DNA from: Tridacna crocea
Taxonomy: Eukaryota > Mollusca > Bivalvia > Cardiida > Cardiidae
Direction of reading: 5' to 3'
Assembly (NCBI GenBank): GCA_943736015.1
Contig: OX031061.1
Location: forward strand, 18,943,192 to 19,007,191
Length of the DNA: 64,000 nt
Of this stretch, positions 28,975 to 39,121 are shown piece after piece. Made by a program: the position numbers and the translations under genes. Each line of letters starts with the position of its first letter. Position 1 is the stretch's first letter. Under the pieces are notes generated by a model. It did not search any database. It was not told where the DNA came from and saw nothing but the letters and a program-made list of their open reading frames with translations.

Positions 28975-29073
28975 CACAGGTGCCTGACATGTCTGGTATC
29001 ATACCATCCCTCTATATAGATATTATAACTATATAGAGGGATGGTACGATACTAGACATGTTAAGCACCTGTG
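28975..29073. repeat. Long perfect-like hairpin (about 45-bp stem)
   Basis: CACAGGTGCCTGACATG..CCCTCTATATAG and its near-exact reverse complement around ATATTATAA. Only a few mismatches occur, some of them compatible with G-U pairing in RNA. It may be a tiny foldback element or a small-RNA precursor. Confidence 0.75.
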
Positions 29074-29454
29074 CACCGCGCGACTACGAAATGCGCCCGG
29101 CCGCGCCTTGACAACAGGCACACATGGAAAAAATCGGCCGGTGGCAGTCAGAATTTAACTTTTTCTTAAAACTTCAGCGGCGTCGTAGCGGTGTCTAAAA
29201 TGCCGCCTGTCGATTCTGCATGCAACCGATTTAGCAGTGCATCAGACAACAAAATTCTGTATTCATTCATTAGTCGCCGCGCAGAAGCGCGCGACTATAT
29301 TTTTAATAGTTTTTCGAGTTAGGACATGGATAGTGGGAATTTCGTTTTTATAGGGGTGTTAGGTTAACAATGAATCTTTCTAACGTTACTTCGCCTTAAA
29401 CTGGCTTTTTAATTCATTCTTAAACTACGAAATTGCAATACGATACTATTTTTG

Positions 29455-32400
29455 TTCTATTAGTTTAGTTTAAACATATTTTATTGCCATACATATGTAC
29501 ATGTCAATAACAGCAATACATAAATACAATTTCTAGTATACATGGAATGACAAATGTACATTGGCAAAGGGGTCTGGCCACAAGTTCTCACAACTTAGAT
29601 TCGACCATTCCCCTCCTCCAATTACATATTTAGGAAACAACAGTCTTATGGCAGCTAAAAAATTTCAAACTTTTCAGTAGTTAGGGATAATAAAGAGAAA
29701 CAGATAATGAAAAATCTGAACATCAAAGACTAATGTACTAGACAACATCAGAGTGATAAAGATTATAGATATATTGTATATTATATATTGTCAGCCGGGA
29801 TTGAGATTGGAGAATTCTGATCAAATGGCGACTCATATAGGATGGGCTCAAGGAACGTATTATAAACGGTCAATCAAACCTTCCTGAGTTTTTAATAAAT
29901 TCTTGGACAGAATAAACTATTTCAATATTATCATTAAGGCTTAAATTATCAGATCCAAACAATAATAAATTTAAGTTTAAAGGGTGATATTTGCGGAGTT
30001 TGCGAAATAACATCAATCTTTGATTGGTATATGACAGGCAGTGAAAAAAATAATGCTCCGCATCTTCAACATAATAGCCACAGTGGCACAAATTACTTTC
30101 CGAAATGTGGTTTTTGTGTAAGTCAGATTTCAGGTCGCTGCAATTATTTCTTAATCTCGCTTGAAAGACTGAGAATTTGCGATCTCCTACACCAAAGTAT
30201 TTTGGGACTACAGACACTGGAAATTGACGCAAGATTGTTGACTTGAACATAGCAAGTGATTGTAGTGATTTTGTTTCCATCGGCAAATTGTTCCATAGAG
30301 ATATTGCCGACGGAATAAACGACTTCGCAAAGATTTCGGTACGGCGGGCCAATGTTTCAATATCTAGGGAATTTCGAAGGGAATATACTGTACTATTTCC
30401 AACAGTTGATGGAAACAGTTGACATAAAAAGTCTGGAGCTTGACCATTGATGATTTTAAACGTTAAAATAAGTTTCTGGTATTTACGTCTGTCGGACAAG
30501 CTCAGCCAGCCGATCTCTGTATACAAATTTATAAGAGAAGTGGATCTCGTAAGTCCTGTAACTATTCTTGCAGCTTCGTTTTGAATTTTTTCAAGAGAAT
30601 CTCTTTCACTAAAGGTACAGTTATCCCATACAACAGAAGCATACTCAAGAAGAGGGCGTAAAAATGATATGTAAAGTTGGTTCAAAGAATTTCGGCTTAT
30701 TTTGAATTTTACCGCCCTCATCATTCCAAGGATTTTAGAAGCCGACACAGTCAATTGCCTTATATGTTCACGCCATTTTCCATTTGCAGAAAGGGTTAAA
30801 CCTAAGTGTTTATGGTGTTCAACAAAACTTATTTGGACATTATCGAAGAACAAATTTGGGCTGGGAACGGTTTTTGCAGAAAAGATCATTGCTTCAGTTT
30901 TTTGGGGATTGAATGTAACCAGCCACTGCTTTGCCCAGTAAGAAATCATTAGTAAGTCATGATTAAGTATACCCTGAATATCTTGAACTGCTGCAGCTGA
31001 ACAAGCTAATGATGTGTCATCAGCAAATAAACGTGAAATGCTGAGCAGGTTTTCAGAAATATCATTAACATAAATTAGAAATAGAAGAGGGCCGAGAACT
31101 GAGCCTTGTGGAACGCCCGCCTTAACATTCATTAGTTTTGACTTCGCAGTACCAACAAATACTGCTTGTTGTCTATTTGAAAGATAACTTTTAATCCAAT
31201 TTAGCAAACAACCATTAATTCCATTTTGTTGCAATTTGAAAAGTAGACCCTTATGCCATACTCTATCAAAAGCTTTCGAAATATCACAAAAAACCATACA
31301 AGTATTCTGGTTAGAGTCCAGAGAAGAAACAACTTGATGATAGATATCAATCAGCTGATGAACAGTAGAATGACCTTTTAGAAAACCTGACTGCTTTTGG
31401 TATATTATGTCATTTGAAACAAAGAAATTGTACATATACTTGTAGACACACCGTTCCATTAATTTTCCAACACAACTTAGTAAAGATATAGGACGGTAGT
31501 TACTAACGCAAGATTTGTCTCCTTTTTTGAACAGTGGCATGATAATAGACTGTTTCCAACTTTGCGGAAAAGTTTCTTGATCAAGAGATTTATTGAAGAT
31601 CCTACACAAGGGCTTTGATATACTGTGTTTTGTAGCCTTGAGTAGTTTATGACTTATTTGATCCGGTCCAATTGCTTTATTTATGTCTAATGTTCCAATA
31701 ATACTTTCAACATCCGCAACAGAAATTTGAATGGTTGAAAGAGTATTTAGTGTTTTGTGAACAAAGTTTGGTAAAGTGGCATTTGAGTCATCTAAAGTTG
31801 AAATGGAAGTAAAATATTCGTTCAGACAATTAGCTTTATCTTCGTCAGTATAATGAAACGTTTCTAAGTCATTATTCAATGTTTTCAAAACTGGAATCGA
31901 ATTAATGCTGGTACTGTTGTTGACCAAACTGCGAAGATATTTCCAGTACTGTTTTGGATTTTCAAAACGCGATATGGATAGACGTTCGTCAAGATTACTG
32001 TAGTAGCGTTGTTTAGCGTATTTCTTTAGGTTATTTACTTTATTGCGCATTTTCTTGTATTTTTCCCAATCATTTATACGCTCGGATTTCGTAGCTATAG
32101 CCTTTAGTCTGTCTCGTTGTCTACTTGTTCTTCTTATCTCCGAATCGTACCACGGTCTGTCGTTAGGTCTTATCGTAATTTCTCCAGAAGGAATACACTG
32201 GTTCATCAAATTCATTAAAATACGGCTAAAGCGGATACATGCATCATTTATGTTAAGAGTGTCTATGAAATCCCAGCACTCATTGTCAATCAATAAATTA
32301 AGCTGGTTAAAGTCAGCTCTGTCGAAGTACCATACCTTACGTTTTGAACAATGCCTTAGAGGCTGACAGAAATTTAAAACGACTAGAGTTGCTTTGTGAT

Positions 32401-32560
32401 CACTTATTGAACTATCAACATCCAAGGTATCGGAATGAAGGGCATGAACAGTGTTATTTTGTTCTATTAATACTTACAACATCAAAAAACCGCCTAATTA
32501 TTTCTTTTATTGTCGCTATTCGTGAGAAATGGACTCGTCCACATAAATGCCTTGTTTCCA
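29455..32560 (-). mobile_element. 5'-truncated Jockey/CR1-like LINE
   Basis: Leftward non-LTR retrotransposon. The 3' end lies near 29455, where an AATAAA-like GGCAATAAAATATG is followed by short TAAAC-type repeats. The 5' end is lost within the endonuclease, and remnants of endonuclease text can be followed in a second frame to about 32560. No LTRs. The exact 5' boundary and any target duplication are not resolved. Confidence 0.8.
29870..32425 (-). CDS. LINE ORF2: end of AP endonuclease plus reverse transcriptase
   Basis: About 850 uninterrupted residues. The frame enters with the last endonuclease motif (SISDHKATLV). The reverse transcriptase follows with CVSNYRPISLL, FCDISKAFDRVWH, GVPQGSVLGPLLFLIYVND and the catalytic FADDTS (about residue 445). 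The C-terminus has a cysteine-rich knuckle (CHCG..EDAEHYFFHC, near 790) as in Jockey/CR1-type elements. The frame is open to 32473 and the residue at 32425 is not a true start: a frameshift near 32465 separates it from further endonuclease text (RRFFDVVSINR). Truncated, hence no longer autonomous. Confidence 0.88.
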   Translation of the reverse strand: MDVDSSISDHKATLVVLNFCQPLRHCSKRKVWYFDRADFNQLNLLIDNECWDFIDTLNINDACIRFSRILMNLMNQCIPSGEITIRPNDRPWYDSEIRRTSRQRDRLKAIATKSERINDWEKYKKMRNKVNNLKKYAKQRYYSNLDERLSISRFENPKQYWKYLRSLVNNSTSINSIPVLKTLNNDLETFHYTDEDKANCLNEYFTSISTLDDSNATLPNFVHKTLNTLSTIQISVADVESIIGTLDINKAIGPDQISHKLLKATKHSISKPLCRIFNKSLDQETFPQSWKQSIIMPLFKKGDKSCVSNYRPISLLSCVGKLMERCVYKYMYNFFVSNDIIYQKQSGFLKGHSTVHQLIDIYHQVVSSLDSNQNTCMVFCDISKAFDRVWHKGLLFKLQQNGINGCLLNWIKSYLSNRQQAVFVGTAKSKLMNVKAGVPQGSVLGPLLFLIYVNDISENLLSISRLFADDTSLACSAAAVQDIQGILNHDLLMISYWAKQWLVTFNPQKTEAMIFSAKTVPSPNLFFDNVQISFVEHHKHLGLTLSANGKWREHIRQLTVSASKILGMMRAVKFKISRNSLNQLYISFLRPLLEYASVVWDNCTFSERDSLEKIQNEAARIVTGLTRSTSLINLYTEIGWLSLSDRRKYQKLILTFKIINGQAPDFLCQLFPSTVGNSTVYSLRNSLDIETLARRTEIFAKSFIPSAISLWNNLPMETKSLQSLAMFKSTILRQFPVSVVPKYFGVGDRKFSVFQARLRNNCSDLKSDLHKNHISESNLCHCGYYVEDAEHYFFHCLSYTNQRLMLFRKLRKYHPLNLNLLLFGSDNLSLNDNIEIVYSVQEFIKNSGRFD

Positions 32561-32569
32561 TTGGTCAAG

Positions 32570-32710
32570 GCTGTACAGGTTTCCAGCCATTTCGTACCTT
32601 GTTAATTTCGTACCTAGGTCGTTTCGTACGATTTTGGTCATTTCGTACCCACTTATACTTTCAATTTTGGTCATTTCGTACCCAGTTGGTCGTTTCGTAC
32701 AACCTTCGTA
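32570..32710. repeat. Short degenerate repeat of TTTCGTACC
   Basis: (G/A)TTTCGTACC recurs six times in 130 bases, three times preceded by GGTCATTTCGTACC or GGTCGTTTCGTAC. The opposite strand reads as repeated GYEMTKI-like peptide, which I do not take as a gene. Confidence 0.6.
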
Positions 32711-33159
32711 CACAGGTTTAATTATCATTTTGATTATTTTGTAGATAGTTTTTCCTACTATTTGTGTGTTTTTTGTTGAATGACCACTGCTAAAATTGTG
32801 CATTGCTGAAATTGTGCTAAATTCGGCAGAAGAACGGGTATGATGGTTATGATTGTATCTGACCATTATTGGTTACTTATTTCTAAGTTTAGCTTTTACA
32901 ACAAAGATAGTTTAGAACTCCTTTGTTTATTTCTCAACGAGCTTTGCATAAATTTAATTTGTGGAAAAAATCTGGAGAGAGGCCACTTTTTCGCTGTCTT
33001 GTTCATAATGATAAAGCGCGATGCAAAACCATGATTCTTTATGAACACTGTTCACCAAACACTATAGTCTTAGACTTGTTTAAATTGAAAGCATGCCTTG
33101 CAAACTTACGTCCTCTTGAATCATACTTTCCTAGGACAGCAACATTTTAGTAACTTAAA
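32711..33159. other. Unassigned sequence
   Basis: AT-rich; no gene, no recognised repeat. Confidence 0.4.
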
Positions 33160-33400
33160 TTAGCCCTGCTTTCACCACTTTCCCAAACAAACATGGGTTA
33201 TCACATGTGTGCTATCAAATTCTTTTGTCAAAACATGTTGGATAAGGAGAAATTGCTCGTTATAAGCAATTTCTTCTTTATTAAATACTTTTTCCCCACT
33301 ACTAGCGAATTTTCCACCATTTTTGCAGCTTTTTAAATTGTCATCTGCCAACTCTTTGAATTTGGAAGAGTCTGATATTTGTCGTTTGGAAAAGAGCTAA
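33160..33400 (+). mobile_element. PBM MITE, type C, diverged
   Basis: ACTTTCCCAAACAAACATGG to TTTGGAAAAGAGCTAA; centre AAATTGCTCGTTATAAGCAATTT. Confidence 0.6.
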
Positions 33401-33549
33401 GAGAGCGCTGTGCTAGGGTATTAGATACTGTAACAGAAGACAAGTTTTGATATAGGTTACTATTCACATAATTTCATAATGTGTTAAAAAATCTGCTGAT
33501 GAAAACTGACATTTACTTACTTGCCCTGGCTTTCTTGAAGGGAAGTGTC

Positions 33550-33667
33550 TATCGGCACGACGGTCGTGCCGATAAGGTTCCTTATTCGCACGACGGTCGT
33601 GCCGATAAGGTCCCTTATTCGCACGACGGTCGTGCCGATAAGGTCCGGTATTCGCACGACGGTCGTT
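33550..33667. repeat. Palindrome cluster 1 (GCACGACGGTCGTGC)
   Basis: Four palindromes at a 33-bp period, each extended by CGGCACGACGGTCGTGCCG or a GCACGAC variant with spacer GATAAGGTYCCTTATTC. The centre is always CG-G. See cluster 2 at 34437. Confidence 0.85.
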
Positions 33668-34147
33668 GGCCTTCATCAAGAGCGTGTAAATCATAGCCCT
33701 AGGGTCGAAATTATTGCCAAGGGTTTATGTAGTGAAATCTTGTTACTATTCATTTTAGCCTTATCTTAGGCCTAAGGGGTCTTATGTTTTGAATCATTCC
33801 CAAGTATTGTAATGTTTGGTGTGAAGGGATCTTACGTAGGCCTATCAGCCAGTGGAGCGATATGTACAGGAGTGTTGTGGAACAAATGCAGTAAAGGAAG
33901 AAACATTTGAGTTTCATTGGAGAGGAGGAGGAGGAACTTGGAAAAAAAAAATCCTGGCCCCAGTCAAAGTAGGGGGAAAATTAGCCGGATCACCTACCCT
34001 CAATGGTCACAACTATCTGCACAATCGGTGATATCTTTAGAATTTTGAGAAAAAAAGTAAGTGGATCGAAGGGCCGCCGAAAATGAAAAAAAGACGGCTT
34101 TGTAATATGGCAAACAAAATTTCCGGTACCTAAACCCTGTCCCCCCT
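33668..34147. other. Spacer between palindrome clusters
   Basis: No gene; includes purine-rich GGAGAGGAGGAGGAGG and short A-runs. Confidence 0.4.
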
Positions 34148-34376
34148 TTAACCCTTTCCCATACAACAAAATTTAAGTCTGGTCCAAGTTGAAAGAACTT
34201 GTAGGCAGCAAAATATACGCAACTCAAAAATTGAAATTTGTTTCCAGCGGGGCAGAAAACATTGTGGGAAAAGGAGACAACGCTGTTTACCAGCATTGTC
34301 TCCTTTTCCCACAATGTTTTCAAAAGGCTTCTGTCTCAGGGTCGTTAAAACCAGGGATTGTTTGGTAAAGGATTAA
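34148..34376 (-). mobile_element. PBM MITE, type A- (TTTCCC left end)
   Basis: TTAACCCTTTCCCATACAAC to GGTAAAGGATTAA; hairpin centre GCTGTTTACCAGC. Its right TTAA lies just before palindrome cluster 2. Confidence 0.85.
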
Positions 34377-34436
34377 AAAAGTGAATATTTTTTTCCCAAA
34401 TGCAATAGTTAAAGTACTGTCAGTAGTCCATTTTCT

Positions 34437-34549
34437 GTCGTGCGGATAGTGGTGCTTAACAGCACGACTGTCGTGCGAATAAGAGTGGTTATCGGCACGA
34501 CCGTCGTGCCGATATCCACCATTATAGGCACGACCGTCGTGCGGATAGC
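34437..34549. repeat. Palindrome cluster 2 (GCACGACCGTCGTGC)
   Basis: Four more palindromes (AGCACGACTGTCGTGC, GGCACGACCGTCGTGCC twice, and a decayed first one), spaced 33-37 bp. The centre base differs from cluster 1 (C or T instead of G). Confidence 0.85.
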
Positions 34550-35157
34550 CTCGGCCTGAAGGAAGCATTAAACAAATTTTTTTGCGGCGACTTTGATGCT
34601 TTGCATCAACTTTTTCTTGTAATGAATTGATTGGCTTTTTTCTGAAAAAGGGTAGGCATCATTGTAGGAAAAGGAGAAGATGCTGGTTACAAAAAGTCAT
34701 CTTCTTTGGGGGTCATCAAATTGGCTAATAACTAAAGGCTAATGCTCAGAAAGTTTACAATAGAAATAAACCATGGTAAGAAATAGGTGGAAGACAGTTG
34801 TGAAGGGAAAGGTGCCAGGATAAAACTTTGGAAATAGCCTGAAACGCTTGAGTACTGGTTTAAAGTGTCGACCAGCCCTCCTAGCCATGCTTTCCAGAAA
34901 TCTCTTTTACTAGTATTCCCCAAATAAATGGCTGCTTTCCCACATAATCATTATTGAGATAATACATATAGTCAGTGGTGGAAGAGGAATGAATCCTGTC
35001 GCAATGAACATCATCAATTCTCAAAAGGAAATTGGCTGAGCCAGTAACTGAAACCACAACCTCCTATTCTCTATTGCTGCACACTACCAAATGAGCTTCC
35101 AGGGCTTAGCACCCAAGTACTACTTATTGATTCTAGGAAACAATGATCTACAATGAT
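34550..35157. other. Unassigned sequence with decayed repeats
   Basis: A short PBM hairpin fragment at about 34650-34695 (GTAGGAAAAGGAGAAGATGC) and, at about 35020-35100, a tRNA-like segment (TGAGCCAGTAACTGAAACC) suggestive of a decayed SINE. No gene. Confidence 0.4.
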
Positions 35158-35317
35158 TATTTTACCTTTTTGTCAAACAACAAAATTTTTGTGTTAAACA
35201 AATTGAAAGCATTTGCAGATAAAAAAAATCAAATGCAGCTAGGATTATGAGAATTGGCTGTGAAAGAGTGGAATACATTATGGGAAAAGGAGAAAATGCT
35301 GGTTACCAGTGATTTTT
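35158..35317 (-). mobile_element. PBM MITE, type A-, cut by a TCE insertion
   Basis: TTTTACCTTTTTGTCAAACAAC through GCTGGTTACCAG, where the sequence switches to the head of a tandem-core element at 35318. Confidence 0.6.
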
Positions 35318-36440
35318 TCTGACCTGAGCACAAAGTGCTCAAGGTGAGCTTTTGTGATTGCTCATTGCAAGTGCGTTGTCGGTCGTCCATCCCGTGTCGT
35401 CCGTCGTCCACAATTTCTTTAAACATCTTCTCCTCCAAGATTATTGGGCCATTCTTGATAAAACTTGGCGGGGATGTTCCTTGGATGATGTCCTACCAAA
35501 GTTGTTCAAAAGATTGAATTGCACCTATATTTCTGGTTGCCATGGCAACAAAGTGGGGGGAAAAAAGCGAAATATTTGAAAATCTTCTTCTAAAAAACTA
35601 GACATGGGACTATCCCTGGAGTCAGAACTGGTTCTGCCCCATGGGTCACATGTCCGAACATGGGAACAAAGAAGGAAAACTTTAAAGATCTTCTCTAAAA
35701 GTAGAAGGCGTAGAGTTTTGATATTTGGCATATAGCATCCCCTACTAAACCTCTACCTAATTTGTTTATATGATGCCCCGTATAGGTCAAAACTGGCCCC
35801 ACCCAGGGAGTCACAAGTTCGAACATGAGACCAAGGAAAGAAGAAGGAAAACTTTAAATTTCTTCTGTTCTGAAAATGGAAGGCGTAGAGCTTTGATATT
35901 TGGCATTTTACATCTCTTAGTAGACCTCTACCTAATGTGATTATATGATGCCCCACGGGTCAAAACTGGCTCCACCCAGGCAGTCACAAGTTCGAACACA
36001 GGAACAAAAGAGAAAAACTTTAAATTTCTACTTCTCTGAAACTGGAAGGTGTAGAGCTTTGTTATTTTGCATTTAGCATCTCCTAGTGGACATCAACCAA
36101 ACTTTTTTAAATGGTGTCCCATGGGTCAAAACTGGCCCCATCCTAGGGGGTCACAAGTTCGAACATTGGAACAAGGAAGGAAAACGTTCAAAATTCTTCT
36201 CTGTAAAGAGTAGAGCTTTGATTAATGGTGTATAGCATGTCTTAGTAGATCTCTACCAAGTTTAATTGTTGGCATGATGACTCTGGGGTCAAAGCTGGCC
36301 CAGCCCTGGGGATCTCAAGTTCTATCATAGGGTAAAAAAGGAATACTTTAGAATTCTTCTTCTCTAAAACTGGAAGGTGTGGAGCTTTGATATTTGGTTT
36401 GTAGCATCTCCTTGTGGACCTCTACAAAATCATAATAATC
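35318..36440 (+). repeat. Tandem-core element TCE-1
   Basis: Head CTGACCTGAGCACAAAGTGC plus GTCGTCCGTCGTCC, then five 165-173-bp units marked by GTAGAGCTTTGATATTTGGC at roughly 35710, 35885, 36050, 36210 and 36375. Same head type as the elements at 44750 and 49021 but a different core unit. Confidence 0.75.
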
Positions 36441-36528
36441 GCCATATTTTTACATGGTAGAAATGAAATTTACATGTACATATACGTTTACTTTATAATT
36501 AGGTTTTTTATTCATTTGGACTTTACTG

Positions 36529-36727
36529 CAGAGCTCCAGTTTACTGTTAAGAGGGAGTGATGGTATTCTAATTCCGTTATTTCTCTTCCGAACCCTATGT
36601 TGTGTGTACTCATTAGAATCTCCTCGATGAGACGATTCTAATGAGTACCCACAACATAGGGTTTAGTGGAGAATGATTAATATTTTCAATTCTGAAACGA
36701 AGACCACTTCCTCTATCTGGAGCTCTG
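36529..36727. mobile_element. FB3 foldback MITE, intact
   Basis: CAGAGCTCCAG .. CTGGAGCTCTG ends; internal stem CCCTATGTTGTG..CACAACATAGGG around CTCCTCGATGAGACG. It serves as the empty-site reference for the PBM insertion at 42138. Confidence 0.85.
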
Positions 36728-36749
36728 TTACTGACTTTAACTGGGTATA

Positions 36750-36805
36750 GAAATTGCAATCACCAGGTCACAAGTCAGATGTGCTAGCCATTGAGCTATC
36801 CCGAA
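36750..36805 (-). repeat. tRNA-SINE fragment
   Basis: CACCAGGTCACAAGTCAGA..CCATTGAGCTATCCCG matches the tRNA-like head of the SINE at 3533, reversed and truncated. Confidence 0.5.
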
Positions 36806-36915
36806 AGGCAGGAAAATATAATGGGTGCCATTTATCCTGTTGGAAAAGGTGTTTCAAGTTTTCAATGGTTATGATTGCAGCTCCAACTACATTTATATGT
36901 AATTTGTTTAGTTCA

Positions 36916-37104
36916 TTAACTCTTTGCCAAACAACAAAATGTTGGACAAGTCCAAATTGAAAGCATTTGGATACAACAAAATAAATGTGAATCAAAATTC
37001 TGAAATTTAATTGGAAAGGATAGAAAAGGAGAAAATGCTGGTTCAATGGCTTTCTTTCTGCTCATAGTCGTTAAAATTCGGGATTGTGTGGTAGAGAGTT
37101 ATTT
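36916..37104 (-). mobile_element. PBM MITE, type A-, one hairpin arm deleted
   Basis: TTAACTCTTTGCCAAACAAC to GAGAGTTATTTAA; GAGAAAATGCTGG runs straight into the distal arm, so the second half of the central palindrome is missing. Confidence 0.7.
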
Positions 37105-37144
37105 AACGTTAGAAGAAAGAGATTTAAAAAATCCTTATTACTAA

Positions 37145-37343
37145 TTCTTATTAGACAAGATAATTTCGGACTTGTCCAAGTTGAGAGCATTTGCAGACGT
37201 AATCTGCATTTTCTCCTTTTCCCACAATGTTTTCTACCCTACTAGAGACAAATTACAATTTTTGAGTTACGTTTATTTTGTTGTCTGCAAATACTTTCAA
37301 TATGGACTAGTATAGAATTTTGTCGTGAGGTAAAGAATTAAGA
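37145..37343. mobile_element. PBM MITE with the same end on both sides
   Basis: The left arm (GACAAGATAATTTCGGACTT..GCATTTGCAGACG) is the inverted version of the right arm (CGTTTATTTTGTTGTCTGC..GTCGTGAGGTAAAGAATTAA). The normal ACACAATCC end is absent, which suggests recombination between arms. Confidence 0.55.
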
Positions 37344-37565
37344 TAAGTTTTGTACTGTATCTGCATTGTCCCTCTGCCTGATATGGGCAACCGGCGGTGA
37401 CGATAAATAAATGTAAATTCAATCATTCGATCAGTCCCTGCCTTCATGGTCCAAACAGCCCTGTGGCAAAACGTTTTATAGCTTCCATGGTTTTTACCCC
37501 ATTTTTGACAAAGTAACGTCCAATTGCGCTGAATTGTATCAGAGAAGTATCTACCTGAGTGGTAG

Positions 37566-37566
<1 letters not shown>

Positions 37567-37619
<53 letters not shown>
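37567..37619. repeat. (GA)n microsatellite
   Basis: About 50 bases of GA. The following 130 bases have more CpG than usual and end with a donor-like ATTAG/GTATGT at 37753, so an untranslated first exon here is possible but unproven. Confidence 0.9.
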
Positions 37620-37620
<1 letters not shown>

Positions 37621-37752
37621 CGGACGTCCTCGAATTCATTCCGTCAGCGTTCGGCAATTATCGTAATATTCGGCCATTTTGAGAAAATAAAGTTAAAATC
37701 TACTGTAATCCTGAAGTCTCTGAAATCGTGATCTGTCATCAATTTCCAATTA

Positions 37753-38907
37753 GGTATGTCCGTTTCATATCTCTTATATTTCTGCAAAACTTTTTTTTCC
37801 TTGCTAAGCTTTAGCTAACATTGGAAACAAGTCCTATGGTTGTGATCCTTTAAACTTTTGGCAAAAATCGAGGGAGAATCCAATTTTTATTTGCTCAAGT
37901 CATCCAGCTTGATACTATCCTGTCTGTGTCTGTCCTCTCTCGTTGAAGAGATTAAGTTTGTTTGTGGTAAAAAACGTATTTTACGGGTTTCTAATCGGTA
38001 GGTGTTGCTGTTTTGGACCATTTTTCTGGAAAATCCATTACTACTGTAGTTTAATGTATTTTCGGAAGTGACATGTATCCGGATGAAATTTTACAGGAAA
38101 GATAGACGTAATACTTTACTGTTTGACACAATTAAGACCTACCCCAAATTGAAAGTATTTGCAGCTGACAATGTTAATGAAGCTCAAAAGATGCAGTTTT
38201 TCTTTTATAGAGTAGAAAACAAACTGTGAAAAATGAGGAAATGCCAGTTACAACCAGTACCAAGTAGTCTCAATAATGAGCGGCTTTTTTTTTCATATTT
38301 GGATATTTATTGAACACCGTACCATCTCAAGTCCATTGTAAATTTTCCAGTAGCAAAGATTAAGCGCTATACTGCCTTTCTGTGTTGTCGGTTTAATCTG
38401 TTTTGCAGCACTATAGAATTAAATTTTAAAAGTAATTAACATGACCAAAGACAAATTATTAAACCTTTCATTACCTAAAAAGCTTGTAGAAGTCGTTTGA
38501 AACATATAAATCTCGGAAAAAGCACTGACAAAATTTATAGTGTGTGGCGGTCATTTTTAATGTTTTTGGGAATGTAAATAATTCAAGTAACAGATGAAAT
38601 GTACTTTTTTTTTTCTTACGTTCAGCATTGAAATTGAAAATATTTGTATTTCAAATGAAGGATTATTAAATACACTAGCAAGAGGTATGTTTAAATCCTA
38701 GTTTTGTGCTCTATTTGCAGAATTATGAGAGTTCAAACTTGCACACAAAATCTGTGCGGAACTTTCAACTGATTTTGTCTTCATCGTCTCTGTACCCAGT
38801 CAAAAAAGTAACGTCGCCTCTGGGGACAGTTATCTGTTATCTGTCCCAAGGTACCAGCATTTTCTCATTTTCCCCACAATGTTTTCAAAGGGCTTCAAAA
38901 AAGTTGA
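37753..38907. other. Unassigned AT-rich sequence
   Basis: Contains a decayed PBM at about 38120-38260 and a half PBM hairpin at about 38848-38900. No supported exon, although MLX 5' exons could lie in this interval. Confidence 0.4.
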
Positions 38908-39121
38908 TTAACCCATTACCACATGACAATATTTTAAAAGCATTTGCAGATGACAAAATAAAAGTGACTGAAGATTTGAAATTTGTTTTGTGAAGGGTAG
39001 AAAACATTGTGGGAAAAGGAGAAAATGCTGGTTATCAGCATTTTCTCCTTTTCCCACAATGTTTTCTAAATGCTTCTTTCCCAGGAGCGTCAAAAGTAAG
39101 GATTGTGTGGTAATGGGTTAA
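38908..39121 (-). mobile_element. PBM MITE, type A-
   Basis: TTAACCCATTACCACATGAC to TGGTAATGGGTTAA; centre GCTGGTTATCAGC. Confidence 0.85.

Larger units (their letters stand above)
28633..29330. other. GC-rich insertion-target region, right side
   Basis: Rich in GCCG/CGGC with many CpGs, unlike the AT-rich surroundings. The left flank (about 9128-9433) has the same character and includes an ATACGCCCGTATAATGGGAC segment resembling repeat ends seen in mollusc genomes. No credible gene. It is probably an older GC-rich repeat that the Polinton split. Confidence 0.5.

Noticed and set aside
32516-32866. Leftward 116-codon frame with GYEMTKI repeats
   Set aside because: Results from the TTTCGTACC DNA repeat fused to endonuclease remnants of the LINE.
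33464-34568. Frames with repeated YRHDGRAD-like peptides
   Set aside because: Produced by the GC-rich palindromes, which read similarly on both strands; no gene signals.
37534-37657. Frames through the (GA)n tract
   Set aside because: Alternating Arg-Glu or Leu-Ser peptides from a microsatellite.
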